A stretch of 64,000 nt of DNA from Lotus japonicus (Eukaryota > Streptophyta > Magnoliopsida > Fabales > Fabaceae): assembly GCF_012489685.1 (NCBI RefSeq), contig NC_080044.1, positions 70,666,732 through 70,730,731 on the forward strand, read 5' to 3'. Below, one piece after another: positions 9,696 to 21,140 of this stretch. A program made the translations under genes and the position numbers. Each line of letters opens with the position of its first letter. The stretch's first letter is position 1. The notes below the pieces were generated by a model. It did no database searches. It saw only the letters and a program-made list of their open reading frames with translations, and was not told the origin of the DNA.

Positions 9696-12402
9696 ATGGT
9701 TTGGTTCCAATGCGAAGATTGTGGCGACAACCTCAAAAAGCCCAAGTTACCTAGCCACTTCCGAACATGTTCCGCTTACAAGGTTCTAATTCAATCTCTC
9801 TATTAATCAATCTTCATTCACTTCACAAGCTGATCCAATTCTCATTTTTTTGATGTTATGCAGTTGTCGTGCATTGACTGTGGCCAAATTTTCGGGCGTG
9901 ACACCGTTCAGGATCACACTCAGTGCATTACAGAAGCAGTGCGTCTCTCATTCTCACTTTCTTCTTAATGGGTCTCGCTTTTATTCATTCTGATTTGGGA
10001 ATGCTGCATGGGTTTTCAATTTTCATGTTTTAACACTTCTTCGAGTGTAAATTGACGATATTTATGAATTTTGTGAAAATGGGTACCTGTATTCATGGAT
10101 GGATGGAGTTTACTCAGTGCTAGTTCTTTGATTTGCTCAATGTGGCCAGGGTAGCTTCTTCAGAGTATTATAATTTCTTTATCATATCATTGTTTTCCTC
10201 AAGAATATTCCTTATAATCTGGTTTTTGATTGATGTCAATTGGCGTAGTGTTATCCACGTAGCCGACCTCAGTTAGTGGGATAAGGCTTTTGTTGTTGTT
10301 GTTGTTGTTGTATCATTGTTCTCCTCAAGTTGAGATTGTTTACTTACCTTTTTCAATACCTTAAGGTCTTCTACTCATGTCTGCTAATGGGCATAATTTT
10401 TTTTTCTCATGTCTCACTTTTTAGCATGGCTACATTGTATTCTTTTGGTTTACCTGTACTTTTTCCAGCATAATGAATTTTCATGTAAGTTTTTAGAAAT
10501 ACGTAACCATCTTATTTCCCTCAGCCAATTTTTTTTACTTTGATTTCCAGGAAAAGTATGGTCCAAAAGGCCAAGGCAAAACTGTGAACAATGCAGCTGC
10601 CAAGCCTAACAAAGATAGCAAGCAAAAGCCTGAAGTTGATATTAATGTGGGATTATCTGAACGGCCTCCATGGTTCTGTAGGTATGTACCTCTATAGGAT
10701 ACACTTCCATGGTAGTCAGAGTGCTCATATTGAGATTAAATGCCAATCAAGATGCTGCATTTTATGTTTTCAAAATGTCATAGGCGAGAAACATAATTAT
10801 CATTGTCCACATATCCTGTTCAGATGGGAATTAAACTTCAAAGTCCTCACTCCTTACATTTGAGTTGTCTTATCATGTCTATGTTTCATGGGATCATCAA
10901 GATGACAAGATAATCGTTCAAACCTTTTAATTTTGTGTAATGTAAACATAAGATGTAAAAAACTAGCCGTGTGTATTGTAGAAGTTTCAAGGGTACTGAG
11001 TTGAATGTGCAGCTTTTACCTATTGTTTCTGTTGAAGCATGTAAGGGGGCAGGTTTGATGTTTAAGTATAATACAATTCATATAGTTGCACCATGATTTT
11101 TTTGAACTTATAGATTCTTGAGTAATATTTCTTTCTAATAGGATACTTTCAGCTGCTACTGATATTAACTTCAACTGATTAGTAGCCTGCAGACCCTTTT
11201 GGATAGAGGTCTTTGTGAAAGTGCATACTAGTAAACAGTTTATGATTGTGAGGTTATGATATTGAGTTTCAAGTGCCAAAAACAGCTTATTATAGAGACT
11301 GAAACTATTTACAGTAAAAAAGTTGGAGAGGAACTGTGCTTAGTCTTGATGCCCAAAATCTTCATTCAGAAAGAATTTCTCTTAGTTTTTCTGTCACCCT
11401 CATGATTATCTGATTTATTACGACGTGGTTGTGACTTTGCAGTCTTTGCAATACAAAAGCTACAAGTAAGCAAGCGCTTCTTCTACATGCGGATGGAAAG
11501 AAACACAGGGTAAAAGCCCGAGCATTCCTTGCTTCAAAGCAACAGCCAGTCCAGGCTGACAAATCTGTCCCTGATGCAAAGGCTGCAGTGGAGACTGCTC
11601 CTAATGATGAGGCAAGAGATGACAAAAGTGCAGAGCAGCCGAAATTGCAAGAGTCTTCTAAACTAAATGACTTGAAAGCAGTGAATGAAGTTTCTTCCGA
11701 AAAGAAAAAGAGGAAACTTGGAGCATTGGAGGGTGAACTCACTAAGAAAAGCAGGAATGACACATCAGTTGACATGGGAAATGGGGAAGTAATTCAGGGT
11801 GACAAGGTCACGGGGGAGGGCAACTTGAAAAAAGAAGGGAAATCCGAACCTAACGGTACAAGTGCTGTCAAAAGTAAAATCAAATGGAAAAAGTTTATCA
11901 AATCAGCCTTGAAATCCGTAAGTGTTTAGAATTTCGGAATGTTATAGTCTCTTGATTTATGCTTAATGTTATCTATGATGTGGATTGGATCATATAGAGT
12001 CAATGGCTTTTAAGATGGAGGCAATTATAGATTCTGCATTCATACATATTAGTATTAATGAGATTGCTAAGTTGGTCTATGTATGCATCTTATTTTCATA
12101 CAACACTTAAATGCGCTTATTGTTTTGCTTGTGACAGCATCCTGATGGAACTTTGAAGATGAAGAAACTGAGAAAAGCTGTCTTCAAAGCACTCCAGGAG
12201 TCTGGGATTGTAGTCAATGAAACTGAATTGAGTGAGACACTTGAGCAGAAGGTAAGGCCATCAACTAGGTTGTGTTTCTGTTAATTTGCCCTTTAATAAT
12301 ACTATTATGGATTTCCTTATGAAATGTGTGTGCTTACAGATCAATTCCAGCTCCAGATTTGCAATTGAGAACAAGTATGTGCGATTGGTGGCCAAAGATT
12401 GA
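9696..12402 (+). CDS. LYAR-type C2HC zinc-finger nucleolar protein
   Basis: Six exons join in phase: 9696-9782, 9864-9938, 10551-10681, 11443-11917, 12138-12251 and 12340-12402. They give 314 residues. The protein starts with two LYAR-type zinc-binding units (CEDC at 6-9, then SCIDC with a following H and C). A C2H2-like finger comes next (CSLC followed by HADGKKH). A long Lys/Glu-rich disordered middle contains KKKRK and KKSR basic clusters. The C-terminus carries a conserved helical block ([12 protein letters not shown], then KMKKLRKAV). This order matches LYAR (cell growth-regulating nucleolar protein) homologues, which act in ribosome biogenesis and transcription in the nucleolus. All splice borders are GT-AG, and no stop or frameshift is seen. 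Intron 3 (760 bases) holds no exon. Confidence 0.88.
10243..10312 (+). mobile_element. SINE/RTE 3' end with TTG tail, in LYAR intron 2
   Basis: The segment reads TAGCCGACCTCAGTTAGTGG, then GATAAGGCTTTTG, then repeated TTG. This is the familiar 3' end of Au-like plant SINEs and RTE LINEs, which end in (TTG)n. Only a short 3' piece is present. Confidence 0.6.
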
Positions 12403-13184
12403 ACACTGTTGTTAGAGTCATCATGACTGAGTCCATTGAATTTTTTGTATTTCTCTTACTATTTGGTAAACATTCATCCCTATAAAATATCTCCTTATAG
12501 AAAAAAAATTGTGAACAAATACATTTGTTGCTTTATGCAAAAGTTCAATTACTATCTTGTCAAGGCAGATCCGTTTGGTCCTGAATGACAAGAAAGAGTT
12601 ATAAAAATTTGCAAAACACAGATGTTAAGTGATCATAGATGCTTAGATGAGTTGGTCATTCGAGGGGTACTTTTCAATTGTATGACACAAGTTTCAGTTA
12701 AATGAATTATTACATTTGATGCATATCTTTTGCCAGCGTCTATTAACATTTTATTTTCAATGTATATAATAAATCGGCAGAGGAGGTAAGTGGTAACACT
12801 TCCTTTTGTTTAGACTGAGGATGAATATTTTAAAATACGGGTTATCTCTTGATTTATAATATGTTGGCATCAGCTTGTTTTCTCCAGAATTAATTTTGGC
12901 ACATAAAAACTACACACGGAAACTTGTTTCCAGAATAGCTCTAGCTGTCAAATCAATTGTAGCAGGATTTTTGTAACACACTTGTGCTATTTTTGAGCCA
13001 TCAACGCTTCCTTTTACAATAGAACACACAGAACTTCAGCATTCCACGTTTCCTAATATCTGCAATGCAGCAAAGGAAATTGGATGGCAAGAAAACTGCA
13101 AGGCGGCAAAATAGCAATCCTCACTATTTATTTACAGCTGATCAAGTTATTGTCTATTTGGATGCAAATTGAGTGTAATCAATC
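12403..13184. other. 3' flank of the LYAR-type gene
   Basis: AT-rich, with no coding signal. It includes the presumed 3' untranslated region and termination region. Confidence 0.35.
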
Positions 13185-15803
13185 AATCATCAATAATACT
13201 AAATAATACTATTAAAAGAACAAAGGTTCAAAGACCTAAATGCTGATGTGTCCAAGCATTCTGCTCTCTCATGCAATCTTAGACTTAGTGGAATTCCACA
13301 TGGCATTCTACAAGCTCTTCTCTCACTCTTCCTGATTTCAATTAAAATCTTTAATGAGGCTTGCTATATCCTTTGAACTCAACATGTGAATTATGCTCCA
13401 AAATTATTACTTTCTCGGTTTACTATGCAATTAATACCATCAATCAATTCTCCTTTTGACTCTTTTTTCATATGTTCCAAACTACCCCTGTAACCTCATA
13501 ATATTATCAACAAACATTACTTCAATTCAGTTTAAAAAAAAACGTCACTTTTTTCCTTCTTTTCACTTTTAATAGTTTAAATAATTGTTAATCTGAAATA
13601 TAATTAATCTAAAAATATTAAATATAATTTAATACTAATTTTTATTTGAATAATAATTAATAAAATATTAGTAACCGTTTTTTAAAAGTTTTTCAATGTA
13701 ACAAATTTCCTTCTCAAATTTATTTTATCCTCTTAAAATATCAGATCCTTCTTCAATTTAAATTAAAAAAATCTTTTAAAAACAAATTTACTTCAGATTT
13801 CATATTTTTCACATTGGCTTCCTATTTTCTGTCATCCTCCATCTAATTCATTACCTGACATTTTGTTGCTATTATATCGCCCTTTATAGTCTTATGTCTG
13901 ATTTGTTTCAAATATTACGTTAGATTTACTCTTAATCTTCATATGGTTATCTTTCTACACATTTTTTTGCTTTCAAATAGGACTCTACCCATGATTTTCA
14001 TTACTGGTTTTTATCTGGTGTTGAATACCTGATAAGAAAATGTTTCAATGATGAATTATGGTTCTACTATTTGAACGCGACTGTACAAATTATGGTTCTT
14101 TTTCTGTTAGTTTTTTGTTTCTATTATATATTTAGTCAATAATTTGTGTATTGAAACTTTAGTTTGATCAATGTTTCAGGCCCCCTAATAAAGTTACTGC
14201 TATTTGAACGTCTGATTCTGATACAGACAGTTTCTTTTCTAAGTGAAATCATGTCCATGACGAGTAGTATTGATGGATTTTTGAAGAGGTTTGACTCTTG
14301 AAGCTAGAGATATTCCTGTTAGTCTCCTTTCTATGAATCTGCTTTGATAAATTTTATGTGAATTTTAAATTTTTATTTGTTTTATGTGTTCTATGTTTCT
14401 CATGCAGGGCTAAATTTATCAATTGTAATAACAGACGGTAATTCGGTAAACTACCAGGATCAAACAGTTTTGGGATAACATTGATAATGAGCAGTTTAAT
14501 TGTGGTTGATGCTGAAGTAAGTTGTTTACCTTTTTAATGAAATATTCTCTCCCTTTTCTTTATTTTTGATTTTCTATTAAAAGATTTATATTTTATAGAT
14601 TGCAAGTTAAACATGATAGAAATTTTATATGGCTACAATGGTGAGGCATTTAATGTTACTGTCAAAATAGTTTATATATAGATGGGGTTTTATCTGTTGT
14701 TTCATAAGTAAAATTCACCTAATTGGTTCTTTAATGTTATTTTTTGATTTGATGTGAGCAATTTGATATTAAATGTTGAGTTTCACATTATATTTAAGAA
14801 AACATTTGAGATTTTGGATAAAGCTTCAAGAATGCTTCTACAATGTGACATTTCTATTCTTGAATTGAGTGTTCTTATAGTGTGACTTTTTGAATTGTTG
14901 TTATGATCTTCTATCTAATATAATGGATCTTAATATTTTAGTGTAAAATGTTGTAAATTCCGCAATTTTTGCATGTCTTCTCCAAAAAGCCCCAATTAGT
15001 TGATATGTCAACCCCAAATGCATTATCTTCCCACATTTTGTGTTTGCTTTTGGTTAATGATTATTGATACCAGCTTTTGAATTTTAATAATATTTTTCCT
15101 AATATTTTTAACCAGGTCCTAGAATGGTAAAAACAGCGAGTTAATGCAGCAGTTAGTTTTTCCTAATATTTCAAGAAAGATGATGTGCTGGAGCTGACCA
15201 AATGGTCTGTGGCTCCTTTCCCTATTCCTGGTCAGTGGTCTGTGGCTCTGGAGATGTGAAGAAGCTTAGTGGTTCTTTGTGGATCATATAACCATGGAAT
15301 TGCATTTTACTTTACACCCTTCTTTTGAAATAAGCGCATCCAGATGATGATAAACATGCTTAGATTTGAAATTGTTAGATTTAGTTCTTGGTTATGCTAT
15401 GTATATTTATATTTTGTCAAATTATAAGGTAAAAATCCCACAGGGATTGTAAATGTTAATAATTTCATGTTAAAACTCTTTTTTTTTTAAATTAATGCTA
15501 AAATTTAAAACTGATATAAAAATTAATTCTTATTTCCGTGCTTATGTATTTAGCAGAGATATTTTATTGTACCTGTAATACTCTTATTAAGTATGTGTTT
15601 TCTTCTTTATTATCTGTTTTACTAATTTTGTCATATGAGAAGGGAGACCTGACTTTTCTTCTCCCATATGTTTATGTTTTTTTTTTTGATAAGCCCCATA
15701 TGTTTATGTAAAATGGAAGAAATATTTGGAAGAATTATAGAGAACTGGTGAAATAATCTTTATTCTCACAGATTGGTGAATTGGTTTTTTTTTCTCATTT
15801 CAG

Positions 15804-16240
15804 AGCTTGATTCAGAGAAAGTCAGTGTAGCAGCTCAAGAAGAAGAAGAGGAATCTGTTCAAGAGCACTTTTCATCCCCCTTCCACTACTATTTTGATTC
15901 AGAGTCAGAATCATTTGATGAAAAGTGATCTAATCTGGGGCAACAGTGACAAAATTGATGATTCGATTTCATATCAATTCCTGGGTGGCAAAATTTTCGG
16001 TGAAGGATTTGAACCTGAGATTCTGAAGCTTATTACGAGAGAGGAAAGACAAGAGGATCTGGATGAAAAGCAATCTTCATGTGATAGAAAATTTTCAGAA
16101 TTTGGAGTTCATGGTGTGTTTATTCTGAAGATGAGTATATTGAAATGGAACCTGGCATGATGCGTTTTAAGTCTTTGAATGTGCATGGTTTTGGTGATGT
16201 ATCAGAACCTGATGAGCAAGATGAGGATGATTTTCAATGT
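15804..16240 (+). pseudogene. Frameshifted gene fragment carried by the Helitron (DUF1666-like)
   Basis: A pyrimidine-rich acceptor (TTTCAG) precedes an exon-like segment. It reads in one frame (DSEKVSVAAQEEEEESVQEH and a SSPFHYYFDSESES block), shifts near 15927 into a second frame (ISYQFLGGKIFGEGFEPEIL), and shifts again near 16115 into a third (DEYIEMEPGMMRFKSL). The style recalls plant proteins with a DUF1666 domain, but that match is from memory and needs a search. With two frameshifts in 440 bases it cannot make the original protein. It lies just before the Helitron 3' end. Confidence 0.5.
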
Positions 16241-16858
16241 ATCATGTTGTATTCTTCCTGGAACCAATACAAGAAATACATGTATTTCTTATTTTGTGGA
16301 TGTTTAATTGAATTGGTGTTTCATCACTTTTTTTCAGCAACAATGCCAATAATATATGTTTATAATGAGAGATGCAGTCCAGATATACACTACAGGGAAT
16401 GCGAAATGAGAGATGCAGATGACACAACAACATGCACTTCAAGCATGAGCCCCAACGTTTTGTTTTCCCCTTTAAGTTCCTATAGTTACTTTTATATGAA
16501 ATTGTATTTGTGTTAAAATGTAGATTCCTATCTTTTATACGATTGGTTCTACAGGTTCATACGGGGTGAAATATTAAAATGTAGATTCATATCTTTTATA
16601 CTTTTATATGATTGGTTCTACAAGTTCATACAGGGAGAAATATTTTACATTAAAATACATTCAATTTGATTTTAATAGAAATTGAATTGAAATATTGTGC
16701 ATGTTAATGTTTTATTTTGGAGTCTTTAAGGTTGACATATCTCTGTTTGACTTTAAATAATCTAATCATTTCTTATTATAATTGGGATTTCTTTCAAAAA
16801 AATTGATTTACTTATAAATATTATTTTCGCTTATATAATTAAATAATAGTAAATTCCG

Positions 16859-16886
16859 CCGTGCAACGCACGGGCAGAAAATCTAG
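16859..16886 (+). other. Helitron 3' terminal hairpin and CTAG end
   Basis: Perfect 6-bp stem (CCGTGC/GCACGG) with a 3-base loop, then CTAG and host T. The same design is seen, on the other strand, at 31474, 32223 and 33658. Confidence 0.7.
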
Positions 16887-18135
16887 TGTAAATGAACTTT
16901 CTGCTCAATTTATAGGTTTCGTTCACTTTTTGTCTTAAAGTGTGAGTAAATGAATGTCTATTTGCACCAAATGGATACCCAAACAGTCTTTACTCTTTAG
17001 TCATTTGACTTGCTTACATTTTTATCCTTTTTATTATCATTTAATCCTAACCATTAAATAAAAGAATATTCCAATATTCTCAAATCCAACGGCATATGAT
17101 TCTAGTATGAATCTTGATTTTCTCTCTCTCTCTATACCCTATACTAGTGTCATACACGTACATGATGTGTGACACAATCGTTATTCGGCTAGTACTGAAA
17201 TATATTATATGATATATCTTAGAAGGATCAGAATTGATGTTATGAATTATGATAGATAAACATTCATGACAAGATGTTTTGCATATTGGAAAGAAGAGAT
17301 AGATAATCAAGTACCATTTACTATCTAATAGGCATATAAAATTGTATTGGTTTCTCTAGGAAGTAGTTGCATATGTTGTTAATAATAACAAAAATGTTTC
17401 AGTTCCTTGATTATGGAGTTAAATTGCCCTCTCAGCCTCCCAGATGTTCAAATAAACAACACTCAAAATCCCTGTTTTGCAAAGTCCAACATGTTAGATA
17501 AAAAGATGAATTGAGATACCAGCGTGTTTCCACCTAGAAACAGATGAATAAAAAGAATATTGGTTTGACAACTCTGAAGACAGTAACACTACTGCATATT
17601 TTCAACAAATACGCAGGAATGGCTACTCACTAATCAGAAAAGGGAAGAAAGGCCTTTCATAATCTAAGAAACATGTGCTTAGGCAAGTAGTCAAGTACAT
17701 TAACCATATTCTGAGGAACTGGGAACTTCAATTTCTCCTTCATACTGCATCAGAGTTGTAATAATTGTGCTAATATTTTACCAAAACAACCTTAGTAATT
17801 GGCTGCTGGAAGAAACAGGAGACTTTTGATTGCAAGGAGACCTAAGCTTTTGAATCAACAAGTGTTCTGGTCTAGAACCCCAAGCATGTTAAACTTTTTT
17901 GTTTGTTTAAACCAAGTATCCTCCACTGAGACAATACTGGTTGAGTCGGGTACGATCACTAGGAACACTACTGCATGTTAACTAAATTTGCAATACTAAT
18001 CCTTCCCAATTAAGTAGTTCAGCTCATATAAAACGCATAGAAATTCTATGACATGGAGCTTGAATTCGACTATGTAGTAAGTATGCACCAACAAGACAAA
18101 ACTAGGAAATCTAATAATGCTGCAACATGGAGCTA
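16887..18135. other. Intergenic spacer
   Basis: AT-rich, with no gene recognised. A stretch near 17895-17960 (CCAAGTATCCTCCACTGAGA and following) resembles sequence near 48065-48105 in the HAB1 intron and may be a shared repeat. Confidence 0.35.
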
Positions 18136-19500
18136 CTAATCCTTTCTTGACCTCTTTTTCTTCTTTGGTGGAACCTTAGGCTTATCATCATCGTCGCCAT
18201 CACCTTCATCTTCCTCCTCTCCATCATTGCCTAAAATGCGGGCAAGGTGTTCTGCTTTCAAATCCTCCTGAAACATTTTATACATAAGAGTAACTCAAAT
18301 GCTTAAAACATAATAAAATGAAATCATACTTGCAGTATAATGATAATACAGTAATACAACGGTGCTGACCTTCTTCAGCGACGTGGCTGCTCCATCAAGA
18401 GGATTGAGCACCTGCCCAATGAAGAGGACAGTTCCGGTCAAATCTTCTCGGATCAAGAAGAGGAAAGGGTGATCAGCTACAAAATCAATACCACCAGGAG
18501 AGGGACAACACTCTAGTATCGCTCTCCATGAAGAGGTTGCTGCAGCTTCAGTGCCTTGTTCATTTACCTCAATAGAAGCTTTATGATACAAGTTAGCAAC
18601 ATATAATTCATCAGAAGGAGAGTCCACCATATTTGTAAAATCCGCATCCGTTTTAGTGAAAGGCGAAATCACTCCCAGCTCCTTCAGCACAGTAGAAGCT
18701 TCAAGTGCAAACGAAATCTTGAATTTCGGAATCTTGAAATCATCTACTCTTACTTTTCGCCGAGGAAGCTTGCCTTTCAAGAAACCAGATTGTGAAGCCA
18801 ACTTTCCAATTAAAGACGACAGTCCATCTATTGCATCCGGAAGGAAAATGCACATGGAGAATCGACGCTCTTTATCTCTACCTTGCTTATAAGAAAGACG
18901 GAGGACTTTGAAACCATCAAAAGTCCTAACGTACTGCGTCTCCTTCTGGCTAGTCATGAAGGGAGCCTTGACTGTGGTACCATTAAGCAAGTGAAAATCA
19001 GAATTCTTTGTGTAAAGGGGATCAAGAAACTTGTTTTTCCACTCGCCCTTGAAGTGGAGGGCATTTGCAAACACAAGCATGGTTAAGTTGTCTACTGCCT
19101 TGGAAGGCAAAAGCTCTGTGATAAGCCCCTTTGTCTCTCTTTCAACCCATGAATTCACCTCATGGCACACTTCATCACCCTTCAAAACCACAGAATTTCA
19201 ATCAATTATATTTTCTTTAAGCAGTTCAACAGCAGAAATTCCAAGTCCCTAAATAGCAATTAAAAGAAACTGGTAGATGAATTTTCCAATTAAATGAAAA
19301 ATGAAGATGCTGATGAAAAAGGGAATGTACCTTGTTCTGAAAATCAACTGAATTGAGAGTGCCCTTGTATGAGTGGCCACAAGCTGTTTGAAAGAACGCT
19401 TAACTGAAAGCGATTCATGAACCCACATTCCGTTGGCAAAAGTAAGACAATGTGAAGAAGTAGCAGCGTCGGAGAACACAGCGGAGAATCCACATTCCAT
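18136..19500 (-). pseudogene. Serpin copy 1, N-terminal deletion and frameshift
   Basis: This is a plant serpin (protease inhibitor family) in three exons: 19500-19331, 19179-18370 and 18267-18136. Exon 2 is intact: NSWVERETKG, then the hinge EVNEQGTEAAA, the reactive-centre region, the C-terminal ADHPFLFLI and FIGQVLNPL. Exon 1 is damaged. Compared with copies 2 and 3, about 80 residues just after the start Met are missing. One base is also lost near 19380, where HYKG is expected, which shifts the frame before the exon end. Exon 3 adds a 43-residue tail in phase (EDLKAEH, then acidic GEEEDEGDGDDDD, then PKVPPKKKKRSRKD). Typical plant serpins stop soon after NPLDG, so this tail is unusual. 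The TATA box and exon 2 are well kept, so loss may be recent. Confidence 0.8.
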
Positions 19501-19545
19501 TGTTGCAGTCTCAGCTTCGAATGTAGGAGAGAGACAGGAACAAGA

Positions 19546-19556
19546 CTATTTATAGG
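19546..19556 (-). promoter_or_regulatory. TATA box of serpin copy 1
   Basis: The minus strand reads CCTATAAATAG about 50 bases upstream of the ATG at 19500. Confidence 0.5.
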
Positions 19557-19683
19557 CAGCTTCATAATCCATTGTTGTCTTTATTTTTACCTTTTATCTA
19601 TATTTTGTTGTCAAATCTTGAAATTTAAATCAAATCTTGTCGTAGTTTTTTTTGGGCACAAATCTTGTTGCATTTATTTTTAA

Positions 19684-19688
<5 letters not shown>

Positions 19689-19715
<27 letters not shown>
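19689..19715. repeat. AT microsatellite
   Basis: A run of about 13 AT units. Confidence 0.9.
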
Positions 19716-19722
<7 letters not shown>

Positions 19723-19764
19723 TTTTAAAGAAACCAAAAAGATTGATTAAATGGAAGAAGGCAT

Positions 19765-19957
19765 GTGGGGACGCTTATGGATGGGCGGTATAAGCGTTAT
19801 GTTCATGTTAGTGATTTTGCGGCTGTGCGACACTTGTTGGACCGGGATTTAGAGATTCAACTTAGACATATTTCTCGGGAAGCTGATGCTCAGTGTGCGG
19901 TCACTGTTCTTGAGGATCCTCCTGATCGGGTTATTCCATTAATTTTTCAGCTCTAGG
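19765..19957 (+). pseudogene. RNase H-like remnant (LINE or related retroelement)
   Basis: A 63-codon frame contains LRHISREADAQC followed by VTVLEDPPDRVIPL. This resembles the end of the RNase H-like domain found in plant LINEs and related (RVT_3) proteins, where an H-x2-RE-x2 motif is followed by ADALA. The ADALA part is degraded. No upstream reverse transcriptase is present, so it is a fragment. Confidence 0.45.
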
Positions 19958-19971
19958 GGTGCAGTTTTTTT

Positions 19972-20290
19972 TTGAAAGAAGGCATAGACGCCAATACATC
20001 CACAATCACTAACGAAACAACCTCTACCAACACCTCTTCAATTCGGATGGAAAGGAAGAAGCATACCTAGCAAGGAAGTCAGCATCTATCTTCCTTAAAG
20101 TGAGGAAGAAGAGGATCCAACATGATCTTAGAATGCAAAAACATTTCTACAAAAAAGTTGAAGAGTAAACTTTTTTAATTTCTTGGATAGAATTGGAATG
20201 AATTTAAAGACTCAAAACTTTTAAATGGTTCAAGCCGTGGATGACTTATGCTTATCATAATTCGTGAGACACTAGTAAATAATCATGCTT
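19972..20290 (-). repeat. Dispersed repeat, LINE-like 3' end
   Basis: The minus strand ends in a run of A after GCCTTCTTTC, like a retroposon tail. Its body (for example CTAAGATCATGTTGGATCCT) also occurs on the plus strand near 26890-27110 and 41640-41850, the latter inside MKK2 intron 2. It is therefore a mobile repeat and not a host gene. Confidence 0.5.
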
Positions 20291-20299
20291 GACAGAACA

Positions 20300-20839
20300 T
20301 ATGATCGAATAAGGAAATGTTTGAGATGATGTTGAAATATGTGGCTTAGGATTGTATTTCTTGTGACCGACACCAAATTTCATTACAAAAATCATTAGCT
20401 ATATGACAAAGAATCAAAATGAAAACCTAAGCCATACATTGTTTTGGTTCATCGATGCCGACACGAGATCAAAAGACAGCCGACGGTAGAGCGGTGAAGG
20501 TGGACGACGGAACTCGGTGTCGTCCGAAGATAGAGGTAATTTTGACTAGAGAGAAATCTAGTGGACATAATTTGAGTGGACATGGAAGAAAAAGGAACAC
20601 ATTAATAATTCGACCAACCATAATATTGTTTTACTTTCGTAATCCACTAAGTTGGTTTCAAAAAAAAGTAATCCACTGACTTTCATTTATTTTGGCATTC
20701 TTAAGAAAATAAAAACCTAAAAAGCCTTGTCGCTAATGATTTGTAATGAAATTTGGTGTCTGTCACAACTTAGTGATAGGTACGGAGTCGTCCCTAGCCT
20801 TATTCAGTACTAAATTAATAAAGACCACCATTAATTTAG
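20300..20839. other. Spacer before duplication unit 1
   Basis: AT-rich. A 74-codon frame at 20455-20679 has no recognised features. Nothing else supported. Confidence 0.35.
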
Positions 20840-21140
20840 TAACTAAACGATGAAATTCGTAACTAAGATATTGACGGACCTATATTTCTGTCACTGAATA
20901 ATTAAAAAGCACAAATATTTACCAAAAAAAAGAAATCAACCAAATATTTACTAAAAAAGAAATCAACCAAATATTTAAGGGCATCACAAAATAATACATA
21001 AGATATTTGTTCTATAACAGGTTTTAACCCACTAATATTGACTTTGCAGTATGCACCAACAAGAAAAAAACTAGTAAATCTAATAATGCTCCAACATATT
21101 AACACATGAGACTATGAGAGCATGTAACAATTTCATGGAG

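Larger units (their letters stand above)
13185..16886 (+). mobile_element. Probable non-autonomous Helitron with captured gene fragment
   Basis: The 3' end is clear: a hairpin CCGTGC-AAC-GCACGG at 16859-16873, a 9-base spacer and CTAG at 16883-16886 followed by T, as expected for a Helitron inserted between A and T. The 5' end is inferred. Near 13185-13330 there is a TC start followed by segments of the GATGTGTCC and CCACATGGCATTC type, which are common just inside plant Helitron 5' ends. No Rep/helicase coding is seen. A broken exon series at 15804-16240 is the captured cargo. Length about 3.7 kb if the 5' end is right. Confidence 0.55.

Noticed and set aside
17100..17140. CT microsatellite near 17120 as a promoter element
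   Set aside because: Short simple repeat with no gene start nearby.
20455..20679. 74-codon frame in the spacer before unit 1
   Set aside because: No motif, no neighbour logic, low-complexity end.
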